Below, in pieces: positions 35,295 through 46,760 of a stretch of DNA of 64,000 bases. The notes beneath the pieces were generated by a model that had not been told where the DNA came from, did not search any database, and saw only the letters and a list, made by a program, of their open reading frames with translations. Source of the stretch: Symbiotaphrina buchneri (Eukaryota; Ascomycota; Symbiotaphrinales; Symbiotaphrinaceae). Positions within the stretch are counted from its first letter, which is position 1; each line of letters opens with the position of its first letter. The stretch spans positions 124,001 through 188,000 of the forward strand of contig BCIG01000017.1 in the NCBI GenBank assembly GCA_001599915.1, read 5' to 3'. The translations under genes were made by a program, and so were the position numbers.

Positions 35295-35678
35295 TTTAAT
35301 ATTGGTCGAGCGCAGCGTATCGATACGATGCTGCTCCGAGATGGAGACCGGTGTCGTCGCCTGGAGTTACAACTAGAGGCATATCCGCCGATCGGGTGGG
35401 GAAGTCGTTAGTCACCATGCCGTAAATGGCAAGGGGCAAGCATCTGGGATCCTCTGAGGTCGCCGTCCTTGAACGGCGAGCATCAGACCCCCTGATGGTG
35501 CCCGAGCGATCGTACGTTCGAAGCCCAGAAGGTCAACGTGCATCCTGTATAAATGGGAAACTTTATGAATGCCGATCCTAGCGAATAAATTCGACAGGCT
35601 GCCTTCAAGCATTGAAAAACGCTCTACAACTAATTGACTGCCCACCCGGCCGGTACCAAATCTCTCCTACATTCCGCG
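35295..35678. promoter_or_regulatory. Divergent promoter between the Zn2Cys6 gene and a small Cys/Trp protein gene
   Basis: 384 bp between start codons of opposite strands. It includes direct or inverted CGG/CCG triplets suited to Zn2Cys6 binding, but none is a convincing pair. Inferred from orientation. Confidence 0.4.
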
Positions 35679-35908
35679 ATGTGCAAGAGAGCCACATGTG
35701 ATAACTGCAGTAAGTGCTCCGTCTGGGCGCTATATCTACAGACCAGGATCATTCTGAAGCATTAGTAGAGACAGTGTCATGGTGGGGCTGTGGCCAGCAC
35801 ATACCAACTGTCATGGATCCCATCAAGGAAGGCGATCGCTGTACATGCGAACCTAAAACAATCCGCGACGGGAACGAATATCCTCCCATGGCCGCGAAGG
35901 CGGATTGA
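35679..35908 (+). CDS. 56-residue Cys/Trp-rich conserved fungal protein
   Basis: Two exons, 35679-35709 and 35769-35908, encode 56 residues: MCKRATCDNC joins KTVSWWGCGQHIPTVMD, then DRCTCEPK and EYPPMAAKAD. The three Cys pairs (C-x4-C-x2-C, W-W-G-C-G-x-H, C-T-C-E-P) suggest a small zinc-binding knuckle. I recall near-identical tiny proteins across Pezizomycotina, usually annotated as hypothetical; the function is unknown. The intron has a GTAAGT donor; of three possible acceptors the GTAG one at 35768 restores the family spacing of four residues between Cys and Trp-Trp. No signal peptide. Confidence 0.72.
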
Positions 35909-36266
35909 TCCTCCAAGCTATTCTTGTTTGCAATGGCATGGTTCCAGCACAGTGGACTACCGGGAGCTATGTCCACATCTTTGGCGCAAAGTAGGGCAAC
36001 CGATCTAAGCGGTCACTGCACTTTTGATGTATATCAAATTCTCGTTGCAACAATTCGCAGCAATTTCCCTTCCGCACGATTTATGGCAAGCTTGATCTTG
36101 GATTTCGAAAATCATGTGACTATCTGCACTCCTTTCCGCCTAGATGTTCCTCCGTCCAGCCTAAACCCATGGCGTTGCATCCAATGACAACCAATATGTG
36201 CCGATCCAATGCCGTATGAGGACATGGATATGACAGCACAAGCGACAACATCAAGAAACTGTCCAC
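35909..36266. other. Intergenic between convergent genes
   Basis: About 360 bp holding two 3' ends; nothing else seen. Confidence 0.5.
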
Positions 36267-37377
36267 TTAGATGGCCTCAATGATCTCGTCCTCGATGCCG
36301 ACATTGGGTTCATCCCACGCCCTGGCGTCGTTGTACTCCTCATCCGCATCCATATCATCCTCTCCAGGGTAGCCATCACCGTTGACACCGAGGATCCCGT
36401 ACTTATCATCAACCTTGTTCAGATCGGCAAGACCGTGGAGGCCAGTATGTTTCGGAATTGGAGCACCACCAGCACCAGCAAGCCCGTTGTGACTGACTGC
36501 AGAGGCCAACCCAGGAACGTGGACATAGCCACCAGCTACAGAACGAGAAACAGGCCCGCCATTGTGCCCGAGATGGACTTCCTTCTTGACCTTGACCCGT
36601 TTAGAGGGGGAATCTTCGTCAGACATGGCGGCCACGTCGTCATCACTCTCCTGGGTGACATCGTAGAAGTCTGGAAACTGCTCAGAGATTCCAAGGGACT
36701 TGAGCTCGCTCTTGTGGATACGGACAGGTTTCGTCTCTTCATCTTCCTCCTTCAGGCCTCCGGAAGATCCGAGTTCATTCTTCATGCCAGCTTTACGCTT
36801 CCTACCAGTGCTGCCACCACCGGAGGCAGTAGTACCCTCAGACTTGGCATTGGATGAAGGAGTCTTTGCGACACGGGCCTTGCGAGGAGTGCTGTTGACC
36901 TTGCCGGGGGTGTCGTTGTTGTTCGAGGAGCCAGCCTTCGAGATGGTGAAGGCAACATTGGAGCCATTAGCCTTTGCAAGTTGACGGATCCTTACAAGAC
37001 GCTCCTGAATGGCACGAGGAGTGGGCTTCTCACGGTCCCCAGCTGTAAGGCGTTAGTTGGGATGATTCACATAGCATGGTCCGGAGATAGCCAGTTCGGT
37101 TTGAAAAATGGACTATCCCAAGGGTCAGGTAAGAGAGTCTGGAGACTACTTACGCCAAACATCGGCAACCTTCTTGGCATCGACGGAAACATCATGAGTC
37201 TCCAAGATCTTCAAGAGGAGCTACTTCAAGCGTTAGCATAGGATAACGGATCGATGCAGATAAAGTTCCGAATCTGAGGCCGATGTACTAGCCTAATGGA
37301 GCTTGACTGCAAAGATGGAACGTGGAGTAGTATTCTCTTACCAGCTGATCGACATCGGGGGTCCACTTGATAGGCAT
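36267..37377 (-). CDS. SANT/Myb-like single-domain protein, cluster member A
   Basis: Three exons (37342-37377, 37154-37220, 36267-37042), 292 residues. Residues 1-60 form the helix-turn-helix: MPIKWTPDVDQL / LLLKILETHDVSVDAKKVAD / VW, then TPRAIQERLVRIRQ as the third helix. The tail is Ser/Gly/Asn-rich, with a basic patch TGRKRKAG, a KRVKVKKEV patch containing a V-K-K-E SUMO-type motif, and an acidic end (DDMDADEEYNDARAWDE). Introns fall after W+7 (phase 0) and after the conserved W/F that ends helix 2 (phase 1), the same places as in member D. It is the only minus-strand member and stands back to back with B over 1.8 kb. DNA or chromatin binding is inferred from the fold; no target is known. 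Confidence 0.8.
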
Positions 37378-39184
37378 CTTGAAGGTGCTTGTTGAACTCG
37401 AGGTAGTGCTGGTGTGTTGTAGAACTTTCTTTTGTTTGAGTGTTAGATACTTGCATTTCTTTGGGAGTTGTGTGAGGAAGGAAGTAACACTTACTTGTAC
37501 TAAAGGCAGGAAGTATGAAATACTTGTAGTTCTCGAGTGGGGCGAGCAAGGTAGGTGAGGAAGTGGAGAGTTGAGGAAGGAAGGCTGAGAGCAAGAGGAG
37601 TTGGAAGAGGTGAAGAAGGCAGAGGAGCTCGAGGAAAGTGAAAGTCCAAGTCCAAGCGTGAGAAGAGGAGTTGGGGCGAGTTCAAGTCAAGTCCAAGTGA
37701 GCAAGAGTGAATATGAAGGGTTGGGAGGCATGTGTTTGTGAAGTCGGGTCAGGATTAAGTGAAGGTCGGAGTGCAGAGCGTTAGCTGGTTGCACACACAC
37801 TATAACCTGCAATATTTGAAGAGAGCCTCAGGTACCTTCGGGTAGGTCTTGATGTGGGCGTGCAGAATGGTATGTGTTTTAGGAATTAAATGAACATTTG
37901 GAGATGTATGTTGTTGGCTACCCATGAACTTCAATCCCTTTTCTTTTTGGCACAGAAAACCACCGATTTGACCAGGCCGCTCAATGCCTCCTGCCATTGC
38001 ATTCCTCCCGGTGTCCCCGGGTACTGGGATCCACACTTCGAAGCCTCTCCGGACTACTCGCACATGTGGTGGGCGATGGCTGAACTCAATTGCCGCGCTC
38101 TCTCCCTACCTTGATCCTCCTCCCCAGGCGTCCAGACGGACCGTTTGACGCTTTTCGGAAGCTATCACCCCTGCACAGCGGGAGAGAGACTTGCTCGCTT
38201 ACTTCCCCACGTAAAAGCTTCTTCGAACGTGCTGTCCCTCCCCACCAACTGCTAACAGCGCGCTGTGTCTGGGCATGTATCTTTCTTGTACCACCAACGC
38301 TTGCACAACTGAAGCTTGTCGCTGGGCATGCCGATCTCGAGGAGTTCTGCGTCCCAGAGACTGGCGGTGACCTGTTGCCCGGCAGAATCCTACTTGTGCG
38401 CCGTAAATATCGCAGGCACATTTGGAAACTCTACGCTCTGAATGTCACGAATGAACAGCTTCACGCTTTGCCTCTCCATCTTACAAGTTCGTTGCGAGCA
38501 GGATGCAATTTCCGAAGCCTGGAATCCCATGCAAGCACACAGACGTGACATCTTTTAAGCAATGAAATTGCCTGCAGAGAAACGGCAAAATTGATACAAT
38601 TATGCTCCTCCACCCAAGTGTAATTTACCATCGCTGTAATACACATGTACGCCGCATCAACCTCATGCGGTTCATGTGTGAATGACCTCTTGGGGATAAT
38701 CAAGAGCGGAAGAGCAATTTTTGATACCTTTGGCATTTCCTCAAGATAAGAAGGTCCATTGCACTACAAGGGGTTCACTGCTAACCAAATTCACCGCACA
38801 TTCACCTTCATGATGCTCTGAAATATGCAGGAAAGAACTTGAGAAGCGGGGGCACCTTTCAGCTTCTACTGTTTGCTCAACTCACTCTCATTTATTTCTC
38901 CAGCCTGTTCGCCTTCTCTCCTTCAGACACCGCTCTCCTCTCCACTCGCTTCTGCTCTTAAGATCGAGGCTTCTTCTTCTTGCAACGCATATCTTAAGCT
39001 TAAGCTACCTTACTGTTCCAAAGCTCATCCACTTACATCGTTAACTCGACTGCCGTAAAGACGTCGGCACATACCTCCAACACTCGAGCATCGCAAGCCG
39101 CTTCGTAAGTTCACATACCAACGTGGTCCTTCCCCGACTTCCTGATAACACTGGATACGCAATAGTAGCCTCGACACAGTCATC
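37378..39184. promoter_or_regulatory. Divergent intergenic region between cluster members A and B
   Basis: 1.8 kb. Both flanks are strongly CT-rich in the sense direction of the adjacent gene (minus strand about 37440-37680; plus strand about 38870-39000), typical of fungal leaders. The middle part (about 38080-38740) has open frames on both strands that I could not connect to any product. Confidence 0.5.
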
Positions 39185-39965
39185 ATGGTCAACTGGAAAG
39201 ACCCCGAGTCTCACGCTCGCCTCCTTATGGCTATCATTTCTGCGCATGAACTCAAGGTCGACAACAAGAAAGTTGCTGCTGCATTCGGTAAGTCTTCCAT
39301 CGCAGGGATCCGCCCCAACTACCTCTATGACATGTTGCTGATTCCTCACAGGGAGTGACATTACTCCCAACGGCATCGCTAAACAGCTCCAAAAGTTGCG
39401 TGAGACTGCAAAGAGTTCAGAGGGATCACGCACACTCGCTGCTGCTAGCACGGCCTCTGCCCAACCTTCGCAGGCAAAGAAGGCCAAGACGGGAAAGTCT
39501 GGGAGTCTTAAGACAAAGGGACTGAAAAAGTCGAACACTCCTCCGGCTACTCCCGCAGCTAAGACGGACCATACCGACGACGAGTCCGGTACCGCTCATG
39601 TGAAGAATGAGATGGATGAGAGCAAGAGTTTCATCACACCGGAGTTCGAAGACGCTGAGGTCGGTGCTCTTACCACACCAGGCTCGCCGATGTACACCGA
39701 ATGGTCAGTCAAGCAGGAAATGGCCAGAGGGGCCTGCTCTCCCACCCCGATCCGTCAGACCGATTCCTTGATGACTGGCGGTGTCCAGAGACGCACCACT
39801 TCCCGCTCTGGCGTCAAGCGCTCGTACAGCGAGGCGGATAACGCTCTGGAGGAAGACTTCGGTGAAATTCTCGATCAGCTCCCGGGACCGGAGAAGTGGG
39901 AAGGCAGCGAAGAGGATATCGGGTCGGACAGTGAGTACCATGACCAAGAGGATGAGGACGAGTAG
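39185..39965 (+). CDS. SANT/Myb-like single-domain protein, cluster member B
   Basis: Two exons (39185-39287 and 39352-39965), 238 residues. The domain is MVNWKDPESHARLLMAIISA, HELKVDNKKVAAAFG, then TPNGIAKQLQKLRETAK. The single intron splits a Gly codon right after A-A-A-F (phase 1), matching members A and D. The tail is Lys/Thr/Pro-rich (SQAKKAKTGKSG, KTKGLKKSNTPPATP), then acidic at the end (SDSEYHDQEDEDE). Two SUMO-consensus tetrapeptides are present, V-K-N-E and V-K-Q-E. A basic SGVKRSYSEADNALEEDFGE block comes near the C-terminus. Likely a nuclear, DNA-associated protein; function unknown. Confidence 0.82.
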
Positions 39966-41740
39966 CCATTGTTCACGGGGCTGTGCTTACATCACTGTCT
40001 GGTAGTGCCTGACATATAGACATCTTTGTCTGCAGGACACGTGGGAGCGCCTGGGGCGAACTGTGCATGGAGCCATCTTAACTTGTACAGTGCTCCATAA
40101 CTGATACAAATCAAGACTTCTAACATGATGCTGTGCTGCAGTGACTTTGCCTGTTTATGCGTGCCGGAGGGTGCTCTCTTTTGATGCCTTTGCTTGGGAC
40201 ATATTTCATTCAGGACTCGCACCAAAGCTAGATGATGAATGCACAATGATGACGTGAGGATCTCATGCACGACCGAGCCGCTTTTTGTAGGTCCGGAATT
40301 ATAATAACCATACGGAGTAAATGGGAAGTAGTAGCGCCCGATGTCCTCGACCTCGGCCACAACCTCGATGGGTCGACCATCTTCACCGCATCCCCACCTC
40401 GTCAAACGCGCATACGAGCCGGACCCCTGCGGGTCGTGTAAAGTGCTTGCATGGCCGCGTTTCACGCTAGGGCCGCAGCTGCTGCAACCTGGGAGCCGGA
40501 TGATGCTTCCCCGGCCTGGTGCCTTGGCAGGGTGTCTTGATGCGCAGACATGTGGTACTCGTACTCCGTACCCTCGCAACTTACTGCGGGGACATTTCAC
40601 GGCAAGAAAGCATGGCGACGTGTTGCAGTTTGATGCAGTTTAATGTTGATTTCGTGCCATATTACCTGCCAGCTTCCTTTTTATCTATACATGCAAATGC
40701 CCTCTGATGGACAATAAGGAGAATATGTATTGCGGAGATTCCCACCAGCAGTCCCCTCCCTCGCCGGTCTGGAAGAAGGCCAATCGGTGCATGTTCCCCC
40801 TGCCAAGCCTGTAGGCTGTCAACCGGGATCAAGGTTCAGAGCCGGCCTTTGTAGCCCGCTCGTCCGTGCGCAAATTTGGAACATCAGCTGTTATCATCCA
40901 ATCGCCAGGGCGCGCTGCTATCGATCCAATACCGACTGCATGGTGATCATCGCACCTGAGAAGGCTTGCAGCTACCTAGCCGGGGCAACAGAGGCCCCTT
41001 GAGGGCCCCTTGTGGAGTATGACTCTGTCGGTCAAGTCGTCTTTCGGGTGTTACGAGGCCAACCGTACGATGCGGGCGGAGCGCGGTTGAAGTGACGTGA
41101 GGATGCAAGGGGCAGCTTGGATCTTAGCTACTTGCGGTAGAGGAGCAACAAGGTTGGTCGCGGAATAGGGGCTTGTCTACCATGGTTGCCTTGCGGTAGA
41201 TCTGTTAGACTTGCCATCCCAACGTGTGGACTTGTACTTGCTGGGTGACTGGTTGTGCACTCAGAAATCAGGTTTGCGTGCTTTTTGCTGTACGGCCAAG
41301 GGCCTGCGTACAGATGTGAGATGCAGGTACTTGATTGTGTGAAAAAGTGTACGAGGATGTGTGGGGAATAACACAGAGGTAATGCTGCTGCGAGATGTCG
41401 AGAGGAGATGCAATCGCATATGCTCGAGGCCACACCTCGATCTCGACTTTCTCACTACACCACCTCTCTCCTCTCCAATTCTTGGGCAACTTCGGAGACT
41501 CTGACGCATTGCTTGACGGCTTGACTTGTCTTGAATCTTCCTTCCCGAAACTCCATGAAGAGCTCTAAGCTTCACGGATAGAACAACTACGTGCTTGCCA
41601 TCCACACAGATCCTTACAACCCGCTACAACTCGCTACAACTCGCTACAACGCTCCACGGGGAGGCATACCGTCAGGGCCTTCCATCGACCAACTCCACAA
41701 CTTCATAGCCTTCTGATCTCCACCACTTAGCCTTTCCGAA
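39966..41740. other. Intergenic between cluster members B and C
   Basis: 1.77 kb with no supported gene. A 10-bp tandem repeat (CGCTACAACT, three near-perfect copies) lies at about 41622-41651 in the probable leader of member C. Confidence 0.5.
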
Positions 41741-42567
41741 ATGCCTATTAACTGGAAAGACAAGGAGACCTACCAGCGTTTGCTGGCTTCGATCATTGCT
41801 GCGCACCCCGATTTTCGCGTGAGTATTTTCCGTCTTGCATAACAGTCCTTTACCTTGCTCTCATAGTCAATATTTGTCTTCGCGGAATCGGTCTCTCTTT
41901 CATTCCAAAAGTTTATCATGGTTGCTTTTACTTGCGATTTTTTTCATTCTTTCTTTGGAAAACGACCGTTGATGGATTTTGATTGCAGCCAAATTTCAAC
42001 CTCATTGCTGCCAACTTCGGTCAAGGTGCGACTTATGATAGCATTGAGGGACGCTTCAGGGCTATTCGCCGTGATGCCGAAAAACTGAAGGCCGAGCTCG
42101 CCACGAACCCGAATCCACCTACTCCTTCTCGTGGTCGAGCCGCGTCCACTCTTTCGACCCCACGTAAGCCTCGTAACACCAAAGCTTCTGCGGCAAATAC
42201 ACCTACCAGGCAGGGTGTGCTCCACGGAAGAGTCACGAAGTCTGCCATGGAGGGCGGTAGTCCGCCTAGGGGGAAGAAGTTGGCTGGCACTATTGTCAAA
42301 GTCGAAGAGGGTCTGTGTACACCGTCTTTTTCCGTTGACAGCGGAAATGACAGCACGGGAACCAGCATTCAGGGAGAGAGCTTTGAGGCCCAGCTTGAGA
42401 TCTCCGAAGCCGTTGGTGGGGTGGATCTTGGGCCGTGGGCATCCGGTGGCTTGGATGGATGTGTTGACCATTCTGGATACGCTTATTCGGGACATATGCA
42501 CAGTCACAATGGCTACTACACTGGCCTAGATGCGGAGGATGACGAAGCTGCTTTCGATGTGCTCTAG
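41741..42567 (+). CDS. SANT/Myb-like single-domain protein, cluster member C
   Basis: Two exons (41741-41818 and 41989-42567), 218 residues. The domain is MPINWKDKETYQRLLASIIA, AHPDFRPNFNLIAANFG, then YDSIEGRFRAIRRDAEKLK. The intron is phase 0 immediately before P-N-F-N-L-I-A, the same place as in E, F, G and H, while the N-terminus is closest to A and B. The tail carries a TPSRGRA / TPRKPRNTKA basic Pro stretch, one V-K-V-E SUMO motif and a His/Gly/Tyr-rich acidic end (GYAYSGHMHSHNGYY). It is the only member with such a His/Tyr end. Function unknown; nuclear by inference. Confidence 0.8.
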
Positions 42568-43846
42568 ATCAGCTATCGTTTCTGGGGTCTCCTGGGGTTG
42601 GTTCTTCTTCTGAGGCGTTGCTTGCTTTACAAAAGCTTCTCCTATCGCTCAATCAGAGCATGTTGTTTCCAAGGTCGCAGTTCTAGGGATAGGGGGTTTC
42701 AATGAGGGTATTTGCAGTATTGCCTCTGCATGGTCCAGGAAACAGCACTGGAGCAAAAACAATGAACAAATGATCTTACCGGGGAATACAAGCACCAAAT
42801 GAGCTTTTCTTTTGAAATGGCCAGATGACATGTCGTGCAAATTTGGGGCAGTAAAAGATGAGGTTGCAGGTCCTCTGCTATTGGATTGTGCATATTAAAA
42901 CACCCTGCACTGCAGTGTGTGGAAGCCCTACCTCCAAAAACAGAGACATCACATGCAGGCACATTCACATCCAGGTCGCTATCGAATCCAGCATCAGCAC
43001 AGCAAGACGGGTTAGTACACGTTTGTCCTCGAGAACGGAACAGTAACAAAACGAAAATTACGACCGCAGCCGTCTGGCTCCCTCACTCATTCCCTCTCTC
43101 TCTCACTTGTTCTTTTCTCCATACCCTCACCATCTCTCCCACATTCTCCTTCATCCTCACTTTTCAAACAACCTTGTCTACACCTCTGCAACGCTCCTGC
43201 TTTCCCGTCTATCAGCTTCATCTTAGCTGGTAGCTCGCTTCAACAAGTAAGTCATCCTTTCTCCACACTGATCCCTCGAGGACGGATATACTGGATTTTC
43301 TTCCTTCACTCTATGGACGTCTTCTCTTCCGTCTTCTCTTTCCGTACTGCAACACCACTCAACCTTCGAACACTTACTGCTACTACCTGAATCTCTCTCC
43401 CTTACTGATATCGCTTGACTTAGCAAGTTCTTCCAGTAAGTGATCACTCCCACGGTGTCTCTGCTGTTAGTTTATTCTCCTTCCGCTCCTTGGGAGTCTT
43501 CCTCTCGCAGTGTTCCTCTCGCTACTTACGGATCACCGTCATATTATCTCACATAAGGCAACTCGCATCCTGAGAACACTGACATATTCTTGCCTTTCCG
43601 AATCCATGCTGTGCTTTTGTCGCATGACCACGGAAACCATCTGGCGAGGAGCCATTTCGCTGCTTGCTCTCACCCTCTTCATTCCTTTACCGCACTCACT
43701 GTACACTGTCACTCCTCGCCTTGAGACCAGTCTATCCGTCCTCCACATTCTCTTGCACTTTTTCTGTTACAATCATGCTGATGCACAGATGCCTCTTTAG
43801 ACATCATAACAACTAGTCCAGAAACGACAACTATCGAACTCTCAAG
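42568..43846. promoter_or_regulatory. Intergenic and CT-rich leader region upstream of cluster member D
   Basis: 1.28 kb. From about 43060 to 43780 the plus strand is very rich in CT, as in long fungal 5' leaders. Strong GTAAG-type donors at about 43247 and 43436, with a CTTGAC...TTAG acceptor near 43413-43422, suggest one or two leader introns. No coding region supported. Confidence 0.45.
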
Positions 43847-44870
43847 ATGGTCAAGGTTGTAAGTATATTAGATTCCCTTCTATTTCAATCCACTAGGTTT
43901 CCATGACCTATGAGATTTAACTTTGGCTGATATGAAGCACAAGGTTTGGGATGGTGATAATGACACGAAGGTAGACTTCGCTTTTTCCTCGGCATCTCGC
44001 GCTCGCCGGTTGCTGATCAGTCCACAGCTCGCGCTCTACTTGATGAATACCGAGGGTGTGAACTACGACCACATGCAGAAGTTCTTTCCTGGTAAGAGTA
44101 CCCCAAACTGCTTAATCATGTGTGCATTAGCTTCGCTCTTTGTCATAGCCCCAAAGTGGTAATTGGTATTGACATCTATCACAGAAGCCAATCGTTCCGC
44201 CCTCGTTAAAAAGGTGTTCGCCGTTCGTAAAGAACGTAATGCGATGTTGGAGGCGCTTGGTCTGCATGATGATGGAAACGGTGAGGAAGAAGGAGGCGCC
44301 AGTGCGAAGAAGCGCGGTAGAAAGTCCAATGCTGGAGATGGCAACAAAGCTACCCCTAAGAAGGCCAAGGCAGAAGTCGACGCTGACGGCAATTCTGTTG
44401 TCACTCCGGGCAAGAAGACTCCAAGCAAGCCGCGCGCAAAGAAAGTGGCCACTCACCCTGGAGACGCTGAAGGTAATGATGGGTCCGAAGGGGAAGCTGT
44501 CAAAGCTACTCCCAAAACCAAGAAAGCGGGGACCAAAGCTACCACTCCAGGCAATGGTGAGACCGGCTCCGATGGCGAAGTCACTAGTGCTACCCCGAAA
44601 GCCAATACCAAGAAGACCTTGACGCCGGGCAAGAGTACCGAGACTACCCCCAAGAAGCGTGCCCGTAAGCCCAAGGCGGCTGCTCTCCCTGGTAAGGAAG
44701 CATTAATGAGCATATCGACATTGGTATGAGCTAACGATGCTGTAGAAGACACCGTCGCGGTCGGCAAGTTCGAGGATTCTGATGAGGGTTCCTTCGAGGT
44801 TGACGATGCCATGCTCCAAATGGCCGCTGATAAGGCTCTCCGCGACGAGTCCGACGAGCCTACCAAGTAG
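43847..44870 (+). CDS. SANT/Myb-like protein with histone H1-like tail, cluster member D
   Basis: Five exons (43847-43858, 43938-43970, 44028-44091, 44185-44691, 44746-44870), 246 residues. The short spliced N-terminus reads MVKV / HKVWDGDNDTK / LALYLMNTEGVNYDHMQKFF, then ANRSALVKKVFAVRKER. The 57-bp second intron is a multiple of three, so reading through it also gives an open frame, but splicing restores the family pattern W-x7-L. The long tail is made of Lys/Ala/Thr/Pro/Gly units like a linker-histone tail: KKRGRKSN, TPKKAKAE, TPGKKTPSKPRAKK, TPKTKKAGTK, TPKKRARKPKAA, with T-P-x-K steps fit for CDK phosphorylation and minor-groove contacts. The last exon is acidic. Intron sites match member A. 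Confidence 0.75.
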
Positions 44871-46760
44871 GGAGTGGCTTGCAGCAACGCTCTCTTCCCG
44901 AACGTCTGCTGCTCCTTTCTTCTGCGTTCTATCTCGTTGGCATAATGTTTTCTGCTCTCCTGCGAAGGTCTGCTGTCTTGGTTCCGAAGGACAAGCAGCA
45001 AGGGTTGGAAGGTCTTTTTGCTGGCTGGAAGGTTTGGGAAGTTGGATCGTGGATTTCGTGGTAGGAGCGCAGCTTGGACGCTTTGTTTGGCACTGGTGTG
45101 ACAGGACATGGCTTTCTTCCGCTCAGTGGTATTCCTTTGAGGAAAGGTTCTTTTGTTCAGCATGAAGCCGTCTCCTTTGATGTTGACTGGCTGCATATCA
45201 GGATGAGATAGCTAATGCAGATGCACGCTTTCTCCTACTATGTATTCTGTCTATTCGTGAAATGCGGGTACTTGTGTACTGATCGTATGTCTACCTTGAA
45301 GCTACTGGAGCCGGGGAGATGCCAGCAGCTCCAAGTATGAGCACCCATCGTAGTATCTCCCTCGAGTATCGCAAGTTTGGCTTTGAAACTGACCTACGAG
45401 CCCCAGGGTAAAGCTGTTCATACATTGTAGATCTCTATGTGAGTGGCTAGTCGGATGTCTCAACTGACAGAATCAGGCCCTTGCCGGCAACAGCTTTCGG
45501 AATCGAGGCTCTTGGCGAATCGCAGCAAACAGGCAGCGATATCTTTTACCGCCAAGCTTGATCATAGATCCCTCCAGAACTAGGGTTCCACATCTTCCTT
45601 TGGTCAATATCTCAGCCTCAGCTGCCTTGAGCATCTCCTCAAACGCCCAGCTGTTATACTGTTGCTCCCCTCTTGGATTAGTGGATGAAGCGTAAGCTTG
45701 ACAGGAACCCAAGGGAGTGGGGTGAGTAGGATGATGTAAGGCGTTGAATGGAGGCGCGCACAGGAGAAAGTGCAGAGGACGGGAAATCCAATGGCCAACT
45801 CGTCCACAGCTAGGTGAATGGAGACACTTTCTCACAGAAGTAAGGATGCATTCGACCTGCTAACAGATTTCGAAACGCTCCATAGGCAGGCAGCAAGCAA
45901 GAGCAACAAAACATTCCTGGACTGCAATCACCCAACAACCAAAAATGGCTGTACCGCAGTGCTCAAGCTGGGTTGTGCCATATCGTGGATGGAATTTCAT
46001 GGAACCATGTGGTATCATCAGGTCTGGCGAAAGCGCAATACTGATCTCGTTATGAGGTTATTGATTTTGATCCTTTGTCTCAGAATATAGGGTGTGCAGC
46101 ATGCAGTGGTAGGCGTAGGAGTAGTATTCTAGGTATGAAGGTGGTTTGGTGCGACAGGTCTGCAGCTAACGCCGAACCCCTTTCGAGCCCCTTTTCAGTC
46201 GCTTCGGCATTCGCCGTCCACAGGATGGGTTGCCAATGACGCTAGCGGGTATTCACGATTTAACCATGATTGGACAATCGGACGTCCTTACAGTCCTTCC
46301 AGTCCGCCAAGCCTTTACCCAGACTGCCAGGATGGTTTGTCTTGAAAGGAGTGGCTTCATGCTGACACTGCCACTGCCACTGCATAAAGGCAATGCCTGA
46401 GCCGTGCATGAGACTGAAACCCATCGCCCTTTTATCCTGGGAGATGGCAGCTGCAAGGCTGCTGTCAGTAAACAAGGACGCGTTCCTGTTTGCTAATGCA
46501 CGATGGAGCCTGATAACATCAAAGGCTCTGAAAGCACAAAGGGAGCATATCGATTAACCACATATCGTTCAGGAGCTTCCTATATCTTTGCTCACCTCTC
46601 ACTGTTCTTAACTTCCCATCTGCTCTTCCCTCACTCCTCTTCTATCACTGTTCGGCTGCTGTTCTGTTAAACCAGTCTTGCAAGGCAAGGATTTTGATGC
46701 TTTTGCTGCACCTCTCTTCCGAAGCCTTGCCCTCTTGTGGTTGAACGAGCTCCCCTTGCA
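44871..46760. other. Intergenic between cluster members D and E
   Basis: 1.89 kb. A minus-strand open frame at 45473-45835 has fairly protein-like composition but lacks an early ATG and any recognisable domain, so it is not annotated. The last 150 bp are CT-rich, the probable leader of member E. Confidence 0.45.

Noticed and set aside
38086-38548. Overlapping open frames on both strands between members A and B
   Set aside because: Both strands are open over the same bases, which is common by chance in GC-rich sequence. Neither product is recognisable.
45473-45835. Minus-strand open frame with protein-like C-terminal half between members D and E
   Set aside because: It begins at GTG, the first ATG leaves only about 55-60 codons, there is no domain, and no splice partner was found.
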